Source of the DNA: Tipula vernalis
Taxonomy: Eukaryota > Arthropoda > Insecta > Diptera > Tipulidae
Direction: 5' to 3'
Length of the DNA: 64,000 nucleotides
Assembly (NCBI GenBank): GCA_958295665.1
Contig: OY282559.1
Span: 259,848,245 to 259,912,244 of the forward strand
Shown here: one piece after another, positions 1 through 10,960 of the stretch
Numbering within the stretch: position 1 is the first letter of the stretch
Layout of the letters: every line of letters starts with the position of its first letter
Notes under the pieces: model-generated
The model's input: the letters and a program-made list of their open reading frames with translations, nothing else
What the model was told of the DNA's origin: nothing
Database searches by the model: none
Program-made: the position numbers and the translations under genes

Positions 1-681
1 CACTAAAATTAAGTGTAGTGTATATTCGAAGGCCAATAACAGGCCATCGTAGAGATTGTTCCCTGGATCTGATGCCATCACATTGGTATACATTTAGTGG
101 ATAATATAAAGTAATCGCCATATTAGCGCGACCCTCAACAAACCGGTGGTCGATTTTACAATAAGACATACACTAAAATTATGTGTAGTGTATTTTCGAA
201 GGCCAATAACAGGCCATCGTAGAGATTGTTTCCTGGATCTGAGTATGGTATCACATTGGTATGCATTTAGTGGATAGTATAAAGTAATCGCCATATTAAC
301 GCGACCCTCAACAAACCGGTGGTCGATTTTACAATAAGACATACACTAAAATTATGTGTAGTGTATTTTCGAAGGCCAATAACAGGCCATCGTAGAGATT
401 GTTTCCTGGATCTGAGTATGTTATCACACTGCTATGCATTTAGTGGATAGTATAAAGTAATCGCCATATTAACGCGACCCTCAACAAACCGGTGGTCGAT
501 TTTACAATAAGACATACACTAAAATTATGTGTAGTGTATATTCGAAGGCCAATAACAGGCCATCGTAGAGATTGTTCCCTGGATCTGAGTATGCCATCAC
601 ATTGGTATGCATTTAGTGGATAGTATAAAGTAATCGCCATATTAACGCGACCCTCAACAAACTGGTGGTCGATTTTACAAC
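1..681 (+). repeat. Left tandem array of a 173-bp unit (about 4 copies)
   Basis: Units begin with CACTAAAATT at 1, 171, 344 and 517, so the period is 170-173 bp. Copies differ by only a few substitutions. Each unit carries ACACTAAAATTATGTGTAGTGT, an imperfect palindrome with ACACTA/TAGTGT arms. The short reading frames found inside the repeats have no coding signature. The array is the left inverted terminus of the transposon. Confidence 0.95.
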
Positions 682-1202
682 ACAGCCTTAGCTAAATCTG
701 TGTGCTAGCGTATTCGAAACCGTTATAATTCAATAATCAGTTTTATTTTTTTTTCTATATTTCAACGGAAAGAGACAAAAAATTTTTTTTTGGTTTACTA
801 TATAAAGAAAATTTTTGGTCGTTTTATTTTAATACGTTTTTTGACTTTGTAGAGGAATTATCGTTTGTGTTTTTTTATCGTGTTTGTTTTCGTATGCTAT
901 AAAAAGTTTTTTTAAAAACTATAGACCCCGCTTTTCTTTGGACATCCTTTAGAAATTATTTTATTTGGAAATTTTTGTGAATATTGACCCCTCGCTTTCA
1001 TCTGGACATTCTTCAAATTTATTGTTAGTAATAATTTTCGTTTTTAAATATTGACCTCGGCTTGCGTTTGGATTTCTTTTATATCGGTTCTAGTTTTGTT
1101 TGTTGTTTCTGCGTTAAGCAGTAATTGTTCTTGTTCCAATAATAGGACCTCTTTAAATTAGTTTATTTCGTCTGATTCGTTTAAACTAATTATCTAAACA
1201 AG
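682..1202 (+). promoter_or_regulatory. Leader upstream of the transposase with a three-times repeated motif
   Basis: T-rich non-coding sequence between the repeat array and the first ATG. A motif of about 28 bp, roughly AT(A/T)GACCYCGCTT...TTTGGA followed by TTCTT or CCTT, occurs at about 921-948, 982-1012 and 1048-1078, spaced 61-66 bp. It may be a promoter or transposase-binding region; that role is inference from its position only. Confidence 0.45.
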
Positions 1203-1520
1203 ATGGTTGGTAAAAAGTCGGCCAAATATAGTCATAAAAAGAAAAAAAATTATATTTCTGAAGATGTTTTGGAAACAGCGTTACAGCAACTATCAATTGT
1301 AGGGGAAATGTTAACAAAGGCTGATAGTTCCCTAATGAAAAATCTTTGTAGGCAACTAAATTTGCAAAATTCTTTGAAAAATCGAAATTATATTTGTTTG
1401 ATTTGGCGTAGAACACTTAAAAAACGGTGTTTTCATCCTATTACAGTTGACGAGGTTGAAAATAGAAAGGACAGTTCTATTGTCAGTGACACTAATATTT
1501 ATATGGATGAATTCAAATGA
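1203..1520 (+). pseudogene. Small ORF at the head of the transposon, probably the transposase N-terminus
   Basis: A 105-codon frame starting with ATG. The first 16 residues are lysine-rich (KKSAKYSHKKKK), followed by a leucine-rich helical stretch and a basic segment with NYICLIWRRTLKKR. It ends in an ATGA overlap with the next ORF (ATG at 1517, TGA ending at 1520), which lies in another frame. The simplest reading is that both were one protein and a frameshift separated them; a real two-ORF arrangement with the overlapping stop-start cannot be excluded. I recognise no named domain, but a basic N-terminal region would suit a DNA-binding segment. Confidence 0.5.
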
Positions 1521-3410
1521 ATTCTAATTATGAGGCTGTCAAAGAAAAACCTGAAATTTTAATTATTGTACCTCATTCGAATGAATTAAAGGACATTAAA
1601 TTCGATATCGACATTAATAATTTAATCGAAATTAAAGGGTATCCGAAACATAATAACTCGAAAATTTCAGTAAAATGGAATTTTGTAGCGGAATTATTGC
1701 TTGGTTCCTCCGCGGTATTAAAATCGAAGGAAGAAATAAGATTAATAATATCAGGCGCATTAATTTCTTACAAAAATTCCTGTGTTGTTTCGTTCGATAC
1801 TATCCGAAAAAGAAACACTTTTCAAACAAATATAATTGTTTATGGTCGGTGTAAATATGCAACGCACACCCAAAGACACAAGTTCAGTATTGATACTCAA
1901 AACAAAATGAGTATCTATGTAACAGGAGGTCAATGTGATACCCATGAAGGAAATAAGGTTTTTGAGCAGATGCGTGGAAAACGATGTGTTCTCTTACAAG
2001 AAAAATTAAAATATAATAGTGCCCATAATGTGAGTTTAGATATCAGAGCTAATTCTGATTTAGATTTGATTAAAAGTGGAAACACAATGAAATTGACCAC
2101 AAACGATATTTTACGAAAAATTAGATCAGAAGTGTTGAAAAGGGACGATTTAGTACAAGATTGTGATGTGTATGATTTGATTCGCCGGTGGTATATGGAA
2201 CAATTAGAGGTAACAAACAAATACATCCATTGTATTTCCTTGCCTTTAATTGTGACATTATTGAGAAGATCACAATTAGATCTTATTTCAAAATATGCTC
2301 CATTAATAATGTATTTGGATGCAACAGGAAGCGTTGTCAGGAAACCTAAATGTCACACAGAACACTATTGTAAGAAAATACTCTATTATGCATGTGTGGT
2401 AAAAGTTAGTACAACAATTGTCCCGGTAGCTGAACTAATATCAAGTAAACATGATACAAATACAATATCCGAATTTTTAATGAAATTCAAATCAGAAATG
2501 GCGGTAATTCCGAAAATAGCTTTGCCCTTAGTGTATGTAGTAGATTGGACTTGGGCCTATATTCAAGCCATTCTTTATACATTCAATAACATGAGTGTGT
2601 TAGATTATATGGAACACTCTTACAATTGTATGGAAACTAAAAAAGTTCCCGCAAAGAATATTGTATCGGTTTTATCTGCTGCACTCATTTTATAAATATA
2701 ATATCAATCCAGATTAAAAAAACAAAATCCCGAATATTAATAAAATTACAAAAAATTTTGTCCTAGACATATTTTGTGTAATACTAAATTGCGACACATT
2801 AGAACAAGTATACACAATATTCGAAGTTTATTGTATTATTTGTTCAAACAAATACAAAACTGACGCTGTAGTTGAAGCTTATAATAAATTTACATTATTT
2901 TTGAAATATATTTACTGCCATGAAAATATATCGGCAAATGATTCTGACAAAGCCGATTTTCAGGAGTGTGAAAATATTATTTTTGAAAATGACAAACCTC
3001 ACTATTCCCAAAGCAAGTTCTATAAAAAATGTTTGTTTTTATATCAAAATTTAGAAACTAAAAATAATGATATTGAGCAACGAAACTTACAAATAAATGA
3101 GTTCTACTGTTCAGAATTCTTAGCCTTTACAATAAAGCGTTATTTTGCTTATCTTCCGCTATGGAGTACATGTTACTCCAAATTTATTAATATAGAAGGG
3201 CGTTTATCGAACTCTAATGTTGAGTTGTGGTTTAGCCATGTTAAAAATATTTACATGGAAAAGAAATTTTTAAGAATCGGAAGATTCGTAGCTTTATTAA
3301 AGAACAAAACCGAACTTTTAGTCAATTCTATAGCGGTTTCTGATGCTCTAAGACCAACACCTAATTCCCAAAAGAGGAAGTCTTTAAAAACGAACCTTTC
3401 GGATGAATAG
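1517..3410 (+). pseudogene. MULE-type transposase, broken by frameshifts
   Basis: The first 392 codons (1517-2695) are open. Residues about 112-143 hold a cluster of Cys and His that may bind zinc. The RNase H-like catalytic core follows: first Asp at residue 268 (YLDATGSVVR), a PVAELISS segment, and second Asp at residue 343 (VVDWTWAYIQAI). The frame then ends, but frame +1 from about 2666 continues with CCTHFI (2677-2691), a C-x2-H pair as in the C2H signature of MULE transposases. A second shift near 2718-2760 returns the reading to the frame of 2760-3410, where NVELWF (near 3220-3240) supplies the likely third acidic residue. The frame ends in TAG at 3408. Known for the family: DDE-type cut-and-paste transposition. 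Inference: this copy is inactive. Confidence 0.7.
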
Positions 3411-4391
3411 CCAGATGATATGAAGAATTCTGAAAATTGGAATAAAAAGGTACGATTATACGAATCTCCCAAGCACATCGGCAAGCGAGTGATAAAACGA
3501 TATTCTGCAAAATAATTGTTGACGAATCCCAAATCCGAAATTGTGCATTGGACTGAATCAGAATTATTTATTATCCCACTTTTAAAAAATAGTTTTTCAT
3601 ATATCAATGAAGACACTTTTAAAATAAGCATTTATTCTACATGCGGTTTCGATTCTTTATCGCAGATAATGATTGCGGCATTATCAGATTTTGCCTACTT
3701 GATACCAAAAACAAAAACAATTGACTCGGAATTTTTTGAGTTTATTAGTCATTTTATAAGATATGGAGCAGACCAATCCACTAATATAAAAAGAACTAAT
3801 TTAATTTTGAAGTGTTTTAATATCACAAAATTTTCTGAAAGTATTGAACATAATTGTGTGTGCAACATTTCAAAATATATAGAGTACTTCTTAAAAAGGT
3901 CGATACAATTGAGTTTTAAGTGTCCAATTTGCTTAATGCCACACGAAATGGACAATTTTTATTTTCCAATTGACTATGTCAATTTTAAAGAGGAAGATTT
4001 GAAGCAAATAGAAAGCTCATTTAAATTTTATGGAAGTAATTGTAAGAATTGTAAACAACCCATCGAGAATCCCGAGGAATTGCAAATAAAAACCCGGAAT
4101 GGATTTGCAATTTTAGATGTTCAATCTATAAATCCCAATACAACATATAGCATTAAAATTAATGAAATCACATGCATCCTGAATTTGGGAAATATAAATC
4201 TTTCACTGGTCGCTATTATTCACTATCAACATTCACGAATTCGTAATTCCCCAGGCCATTACGTAGCTTACATCAAAAGAAAAACTGGATCATGGGCAAT
4301 ACATGATGACTTGGCAGGAGATATTTTAGAAACTAACTCCCATAATAAAGTTAACCCGGTGTCCCTCGTATACATTGAGTCTAATAAGTAA
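3411..4391 (+). pseudogene. USP-like cysteine peptidase domain fused to the transposase frame
   Basis: This region is in exactly the same frame as the transposase tail, separated from it only by TAG at 3408-3410 and TAA at 3513-3515; from 3516 to 4391 it is open for 291 codons. It shows the order expected of a ubiquitin-specific protease (C19) fold: a Cys box STCGFDSLSQ with the nucleophile codon at 3642, a zinc-finger-like pair CPIC (3921) and CKNC (4041), then a His box GHYVAYIK (His codon at 4257) followed by SWAIHDDLAGD with the third-residue Asp. It is shorter than cellular USPs (300-400 residues for the catalytic domain). What such a peptidase does for a transposon is unknown to me; cleavage of ubiquitin-like tags on host or transposase proteins is inference. 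An OTU or Ulp1 peptidase fits less well because of the paired CxxC. Confidence 0.6.
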
Positions 4392-4507
4392 GTATATTAT
4401 GATTATGCGGCAATGTGAAGTTTTTCTACACTTTTTTTGAAAACAAATTTATGCGACTGTACAAGGACGTTGTTCTCTGTTTACCAAATAGCATGAATCT
4501 TAGCTGT

Positions 4508-4598
4508 AATTAATCATTAATCATTAATTATTATTTATTAATTATAATTATTAATTATTAATTACTAATTAATTATTATTAATAATTAATTATTGATT
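4508..4598. repeat. AT-only low-complexity tract
   Basis: About 90 bp made almost entirely of TAATTA/ATTAAT repeats, with many short self-complementary segments, lying just inside the right terminal array of the transposon. Confidence 0.9.
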
Positions 4599-4604
4599 GC
4601 GATA

Positions 4605-5019
4605 ACTTTATATTATCCACTAAATGTATACCAATGTGATGGCATACTCAGATCCAGGGAACAATCTCTACGATGGCCTGTTATTGGCCTTCGAAAATAC
4701 ACTACACATAATTTTAGTGTATGTCTTATTGTAAAATCGACCACCGGTTTGTTGAGGGTCGCGTTAATATGGCGATTACTATATATTATCCACTAAATGT
4801 ATACCAATGTGGTGGCATACTCAGATCCAGGAAACAATTACTACGATGGCCTGTCATTGGCCTTCGATAATTCACTACACATAATTTTAGTGTATGTCTT
4901 ATTGTAAAATCGACCACCGGTTTGTTGAGGGTCGCGTTAATATGGCGATTACTTTATATTATCCACTAAATGTATACCAATGTGGTGGCATACTCAGATC
5001 CAGGAAACATGTCATTGGT
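4605..5019 (-). repeat. Right tandem array of the 173-bp unit, inverted
   Basis: The reverse complement of the left array: TATTATCCAC starts at 4611, 4784 and 4957, giving an exact 173-bp period. The first two units are complete and the third is cut or internally deleted within the GATCCAGGAAAC segment near 5009. Identity with the left array is very high despite the broken coding region between them. Confidence 0.93.
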
Positions 5020-7046
5020 TAATAAATGTTTACGTTTGTAATGAGCTAAAATATTTACAGTATTGTATTTTAATGCCTTATGATAATTTTAAAACATACT
5101 TCTGGGTAACTATTTAGTATTTTACCTTCGAGCTTTAACACAACTCACCACATTTATTTAGTTTCCAAAATTTTTGAATGTAAAATTAAATTTTTTCGAA
5201 TTAGCCTGTGTAGCTACACAATTTTTTTCAAAAAATGACAAAATATATGAAGCAATCTCCTTATAGATTCTGTAGAAAGTGTAATACTTGCTTTTACACT
5301 TTTTTTGCTGTTGTAAGGTTTTTTGTCAATTTGTCATAAACTTCACGCTAACTTCTAAATGTACAACCGTTTTACATGAAAAGCATTAGAGTACAAATTT
5401 ATTTCCAGATAAATTATCTAGGCTATACGTTTCTATGATAAATGCGTTTATTAAGGCAACTTTGCAAAATTAAAATTTGTATAAAAGAAACAAAGCTGTA
5501 ATTAAGTTTTTTAAAATAAAAAGAGCCCTAAACCAATATTTTAAAAATTTGTTTCAATTTTATATCAAAATATATATGAAAATAACATGACTCCTCAATT
5601 TCAGCCATCATGGTATTCAACCAATCCTCAGCCGTCAGCTAAGCTTTCTCGTTATTAAAATCCTAGAAAAAAAGGTGAAATTTCATAGGCCAAAGCTAAG
5701 ATACAAAATTTTTAAGAAATCTCAAATAATCAAGTCTGAAATGAAAAACATCTATTTTTGTAACTTTGTTACTACCTAAACCTACTTTAGTAGACACCCA
5801 GTTATAAATCTATAAATAAGTAGATAAGCCTTAAAGAAGATGTCATTATAAATTAAAATATATATTCTTATTGTTGATTTGATTTATACCACGATCTTTC
5901 AGTTTTAATTTGTATTACATCCAGTCATGTTTATAAATTATTATTTATATGCACATTATATACATTGCAATTTACAGTAACTATTATAGCTTTGCCTATA
6001 AATCTAGCAAATGTAGCATATGAATATCGTACAACAGATTCGCATAAATCTTTGCGTTTCCATTTTAATTTTCATTTACATTTTTCTATTCCAATTACTT
6101 TCCTATAAGATACAAGTATTTATACGTATGGTATAGAGAAACACGGAGGAAATCTACCATTTTGACTTTGACATTCCAAGAATATTTATTTATTATTTTG
6201 TTGTCTTCAATTCTTTTTATTTTCACTGCTTTCTATTTCTAATAGAAAATTGTGTGCACACGCACATAGAATGTTAGGTTTATCAAAACGTTTTATTGCC
6301 AATCTAATATTTATAATAATAATTTAGTGAAAGGCATTTGACAAATTTTTTGCAAGATTTACCTAAGTAAAAATGCAAGTGGGAGTGTTCGTTCGATTTC
6401 ACATTTAGAATTCATTGACCTCTTCCGCATAAGAAAACCAATCATTACACTTATCCAAACAATTATTAGAGCTAAAGAATATGTAAAACCAATATTTGTG
6501 ATTAATTCTATAACATATTCAATGTAGACTTAAAGAATTTATTTTACTATAAGTTTGTACAAATACATAATACATACTTTGAAATCGGAATTGTCAATAT
6601 TGTGGGATAATACATTGTATCTTTTAATTTTATTGATTTTTTTCATTAAAAAAGTACGACACACACATACATAAAGTACATCTTTCGTTATTCACCGTTC
6701 TTAGTTCAATGCACATGCAGTGGAAAATATGTTCGATAGTAAATGGTTAAGGAATATTCATACCCTGGAGTGTAGTAATAAGTAACTTTCGATGGGCTCC
6801 GCAAGGACTCCAATTCTTGTCTTTCTTTTTAACGATTCTTGATGACTCAAGATAATGGACACAGAATATTCTGTCATAAACTCAAATTCGATTTTAATAG
6901 ATATATACATATGTATAGCTGAACGAGCTGTTTTAATTTGCATTGTTGAACTTGAGCAATTGGTAAACATATTATGGATCCACGGTCTAGAAGTTAAATT
7001 CAAATTAAAACTGACACATTTGTAAGCAAATAAATTATAATTCAAA
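5020..7046. other. AT-rich non-coding stretch
   Basis: No frame with coding character, no tandem array and no clear inverted repeat was seen. Confidence 0.6.
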
Positions 7047-7459
7047 TTGTCAAAATTCTTTCAATCTCATGGAGTTTTCTACTTAGGATTAAAAGACGTT
7101 GACAAAGAGAGAGTTAAATCCCAAAAAGGCGCCAAGACAACGAGAATTATTGTTGTTCAAAAATACCAGCATTTCGAAGTACTGTCTGCTGAAGAAGGTA
7201 ATTGTGTGCCTTCTACAGTAACAACAGACTTTGATGGAGTTAAAATAAACAATGCCAAAATTTGAAATGCATGTGTGACAAAAAAGGATGCTTATTGAAT
7301 CTCAACATTGTGAAACTCAGACTGAGGATGATGATAGAAGAACTCCTACCAACAACTATTTTAAAATCTAAGTTATTACCAAAGAAGGAATCTCTCTGTG
7401 ATTATTCTGAAGACTTCTTAAACGGATATGACTTTATAAGGCTTATTCCATCGCAATAG
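7047..7459 (+). pseudogene. Unrecognised broken reading frame
   Basis: Two frames follow each other: 7047-7265 (SQKGAKTTRIIVVQKYQHF, later CVPSTVTTDFDG) and 7262-7459 (RMMIEELLPTTILKSK, ending DFIRLIPSQ). Base composition is less AT-rich than the flanks and amino-acid usage looks protein-like, so this is probably a decayed exon or a transposon fragment. There is no ATG at the first frame's start; it begins at a TTG or is simply open. A third protein-like frame, 7698-8003, follows before the LINE and is equally unrecognised. I assign no function. Confidence 0.3.
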
Positions 7460-8555
7460 ACTGTATATTCTGAACCTCAAATTTCAACCTGGATAAAGGG
7501 CAAATATTTACCAACTTCACCAAAGTTTATAAAATTGAGGATTTATAAAAATAAAACTAATTGCCATTAGCTTAACATCTTATTTACAACAACGGAAAGA
7601 TTAATCTTTTACTATCACTCTGGATGGTAGCTGTAAAGTAAATAAATTAAAAATGAGTTTAAACCACATCTAATCGATTTTAAACATACTATTCAATATG
7701 GTACCGCAATATGAAAGGTTTCTATCCTCACATTGGATAACCGGCGAACCTTCCAAATTTTTAAAATGTAATCTTACGGATGAGGTTCCAGCAACATCTC
7801 ACACATTCTATAAGGATTCATCTGTTGAATATTATTACAAAAACTCAATAATCGAAATATTGTTTAGTTTGAAACGTTCATGTAATATTAAAGGTGGTCT
7901 AGGTGTGAAGCTGCCTGGGGGAATTAAATTGATACTTCAGCTCCGAATCTTACAGCTTCCACCGGACAACCAGCTCATCATTGTTTTTGACTGGATGGGT
8001 TAGGCTAAAACATGGAACTAAACAACTGGGCTAGTTTAAGGTGTTAATCGTATCGTGCTGAGAATCAACCTGGCTGGGGGCCCCGTCTAAAAACTACCTC
8101 AGTCTCTAACGGTGTATCCGAATACGTGGTGCTTTCGGATTATGTAGCCTTATCTGCGCATCGCGGATCTCTGCACAGATGGACATTTTTTATCAGTTAC
8201 TCGCCCCAAAAACATAGAGCCCGACTCTTAAAAGCCCGGAAACTGTGGCTGAAGGAATATCGGCTTCCAAGGCCGGTCCTGAAAGCCAAAATATCAAAAA
8301 ATATTGCTGGTCCTTCTAATACAACAACAGCTGAAGGAGCTTTGATCAGAGATAGGTTTGGTTCACAAACCGCAGCAGTTAAGGACATAAGCTCATTATG
8401 CAGCACTTAAGAAGGACATAAGCTCGTATAAAGCCAGCCCTGTAACTCTTTGGGAAAGGACAAAAATTCTAACAAAGCTGGTCCCGGAGCACCAAATTAT
8501 TCGACTCGTAGCGTAGGGGCAGAGATCTCAGCAGGAATCACCTAAAGATGCCAAT

Positions 8556-8876
8556 ATGCCAAGCTTGCAGGAAACTGTAACCAGGCCTTTCAGCAAGGTT
8601 ATTAAGCTGATTGTTGCGGTGATCGATAGAGCACAGGAGGATGGGTGTATTGCGGCCGTCAACTGGGGGAATATAGAGGTGGCTTCCGAGATAGGAGAGG
8701 TGGCTCCGAGTAATATCCCGCCTGGTGGTGATGGCCCGTTGGTGGGTGAGGACTCGGTGTCAGACTCGCTTTCGGGCGGAGTATCCGACACGACGTTGGT
8801 GGAGGCGATGGTGTATATTGATGCTAAGGCTGTTGCTGAAGAGACTGGGTTATGGGACTCGCTAAAAGTAATCTAA
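8556..8876 (+). pseudogene. LINE ORF1 (gag-like) remnant
   Basis: A 106-codon frame that looks like the Ser/Asp/Val-rich tail of a LINE ORF1, with PPGGDGPLVGEDSVSDSLSG near its middle. Compared with copy 2 (38404-39021) it lacks the DUF4780-like domain, so this copy carries an internal deletion. It lies between the conserved leader and the endonuclease fragment. Confidence 0.45.
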
Positions 8877-9099
8877 CAGTAACTCAGAAGTAGTGGCGGC
8901 TGGCATTGAGATTGGTAGTTTAAATCTTTGGCTTATATCAGCCTATCTACCTTATGAAGATGATGAGATAACATCTGCAATTCTTAGAGTTGCTTTAATG
9001 GATGCTCAAAAGCGAAAAGTTGAAAAGTTGGGTAGCACGGGTACAAACGAGAGAGGTGAGTTACTTCTTGATTTTATTCTTAGTATAACAATCAAATAG
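8877..9099 (+). pseudogene. LINE AP-endonuclease fragment
   Basis: The frame reads LWLISAYLPYEDD and later NERGELLLDFI, two segments typical of the apurinic-type endonuclease of LINE ORF2. The Asp-Asn-His stretch normally found between them is missing, so the domain is shortened and inactive. Confidence 0.6.
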
Positions 9100-9329
9100 G
9101 TAATTTTGGGTATAAGCTAATTTTTATAATTAGACACAGACAAGAGGTACTAGATACACACTTGTCTCAGATTTTACTAAGGATAGTTTGGTGAATTGGA
9201 AAATGGAAAGTGTCTGACGACCACTCCTTTTCTGGTCACTGCTATATTCAGAATGAATTGGTTACAGAAACCAGAAATAAAGCTATTTTCATTATTATGG
9301 CGGGAGAAAGCTCTCATTGACAATTTGTC

Positions 9330-10230
9330 ACCCAAAAGAGGTTAGCTCTATAAGCTTATGCTGTTTTCTATTAAAAACACTGGAAAGACAAATAGAAGCA
9401 GGGTAGGTGGTCGAGATCTCAACCTACTTACTGTAAAGTGAAATCGGTGGAAACTGCTCTAAACTCACTTATTTGTCCTATTGGGAAATCCATAGAATAT
9501 AAGCAACAGTCCTTGGTAACCTTTCTGGATTTTTTAGAATGTATTTTGAAATGAATTATGTTTTGATTTTAAGCGTTTTTATGATCTTAATTTTCTTAAT
9601 CTATTTATCTTAATTAGTTTCACAACATAGAGGTCGCCTTCAGCAATGTTAAAGCGGTGGCGATATTCGGGCGCTATTGAGTCTGAGTGTGAATGAATCG
9701 CTCGTTGACTGGATAGATCAAATGGTAAAATGCTGCATCATGACGACTGAGCTGGGTTGGTCTTCCATTAGTAGATTTGTAGGTGTGGGCACACAGAAAG
9801 GCGTGGTCTTATCTGGAACTTAGTCATTAATGACCTGTTATCGAACCTGGACATGCCTATTGGTGTTTATGGCAAGTATCCTTGTACCTTAAGAGGGCCA
9901 GACTAAACGTTAATCGACGTAAAACTGAGGTGGTCCTCTTCTCTAGAAAATACAAACTTACTCAGATCGATTCTCTCATTTTAAATGGTATTGGCTTGAC
10001 ATTTTCTGAAAAAGCGAAATAGATCGGTCTTATTTTGGGTAGCAAGCTTACCTGGAAAGCTAATATTTCAGAAAATTTAAAGAAAGCTACTATAGCGCTA
10101 TACTCCAGTAAAAACGCTATTGGGAGAAGATGGGATCTTAAGCCCCACTTCGCACACTGGCCAGGCTTAAACAGTATGGCTAGCCAAAAGTCACTGATTG
10201 CGTATCAATGCGCAACTTGTGCTTAGTGAT
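9330..10230 (+). pseudogene. LINE reverse transcriptase remnant
   Basis: Recognisable pieces in changing frames: SLCCFLLKTLERQIEA near 9350-9405, SVNESLVDWIDQMV near 9690-9730, GTQKGVVLSG near 9790-9820 (equivalent to the GTPQGGVLSP block), KTEVVLFSRKYKLTQID near 9920-9970 and SKLTWKANISENLKKATIAL near 10038-10095. The catalytic Asp-Asp block is deleted. A degraded gene copy. Confidence 0.65.
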
Positions 10231-10529
10231 GCACTCAGGAGCACACTCACTCAGGTATATTTGAGGCTCTTTTTCTTCACATACTCCTAGATATTCTGGG
10301 CATTACAATGGCAGCGACCACAGTTTTAAGGTTCAAATCCTTTTCTAAGGAAGAGACACCCCTGAAGTTTTCAACTTCTTCATGGATGGTTGAAAAATGG
10401 ATAGCAGGGTTGATGGTGCTGTCCTCTCTCATTTAATTTCCCCGGCCATTGCAGCATTTTTCAAGCCTAATTAATCACGATAGTGAAAGGCGTGGATTGG
10501 TTAAGGTATAATGTAATATGTATCTGTAA

Positions 10530-10960
10530 GGGATATTCGGATTTATGCGGACAGTCAGGCCGTTATTAAAACGCTAGAATCTCACTTCCTTACGTCGTAG
10601 ATAGCAAAGAGCTGTCTCTCATCCCTTGATGAGATGGCAGATCAGTTGAACATCCACTTAACGTGTGGGCCAGGGCACTTCAGTGTAGCGGAGAATGAAA
10701 AGGCAGATGAACTCGCTTGTCAGGGTACAAATTGCATCATTTTACCAAGTACAATGGTCTTCTGGTTGTTACAGGACAGCATGCGCGAAGAGGAAGAAAC
10801 TATACTCCACTTAATAAGCACCTGTCCCCGGCTAGCAGAAAGCAGATGGAAATTTCCAGGAGCTCCTCTCCTTAGTGACCTGGCGGATCGCAATGAGTTG
10901 GACGTCAGGTGTATTCAACACTTTGTTGTAAGCACTGGATGGATCGACCAGTACCCTGAT
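10530..10960 (+). pseudogene. LINE RNase H domain and C-terminal tail remnant
   Basis: IYADSQAVIKTLESH (about 10536-10580) carries the second catalytic region of RNase H, and GPGHFSVAENEKADELA (about 10670-10716) carries the His-Asp end of the domain. A later EEEETILHLISTCPRLAESR segment (about 10786-10848) is the His/Cys tail often found after RNase H in these LINEs. Confidence 0.7.

Larger units (their letters stand above)
1..5019 (+). mobile_element. MULE-type DNA transposon with tandem-repeat inverted ends (left end outside window)
   Basis: Both ends are built from the same 173-bp repeat, direct at 1-681 and reverse-complemented at about 4605-5019, and they enclose a transposase-like reading frame followed by a peptidase-like one. 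The left array is still running at base 1, so the outer terminus and target-site duplication are not visible there. The right array stops inside its third unit near 5019, apparently after a small deletion, so the right terminus is also probably damaged. The coding part has at least two frameshifts and two stop codons and cannot make a full protein. Assignment to the Mutator-like group rests on the catalytic motif order described in the transposase entry. Terminal minisatellites are, from memory, known in some insect MULE groups (Rehavkus-type), but I could not check this. Confidence 0.75.

Noticed and set aside
1..681. A regular array resembling a CRISPR locus or coding repeats
   Set aside because: The whole 173-bp unit is repeated with no unique spacers, and the short open frames in it merely recur with the repeat.
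10329..10341. GGTTCAAATCC, a tRNA B-box-like sequence
   Set aside because: It lies in the degenerate LINE and has no cloverleaf or A box at the right distance.
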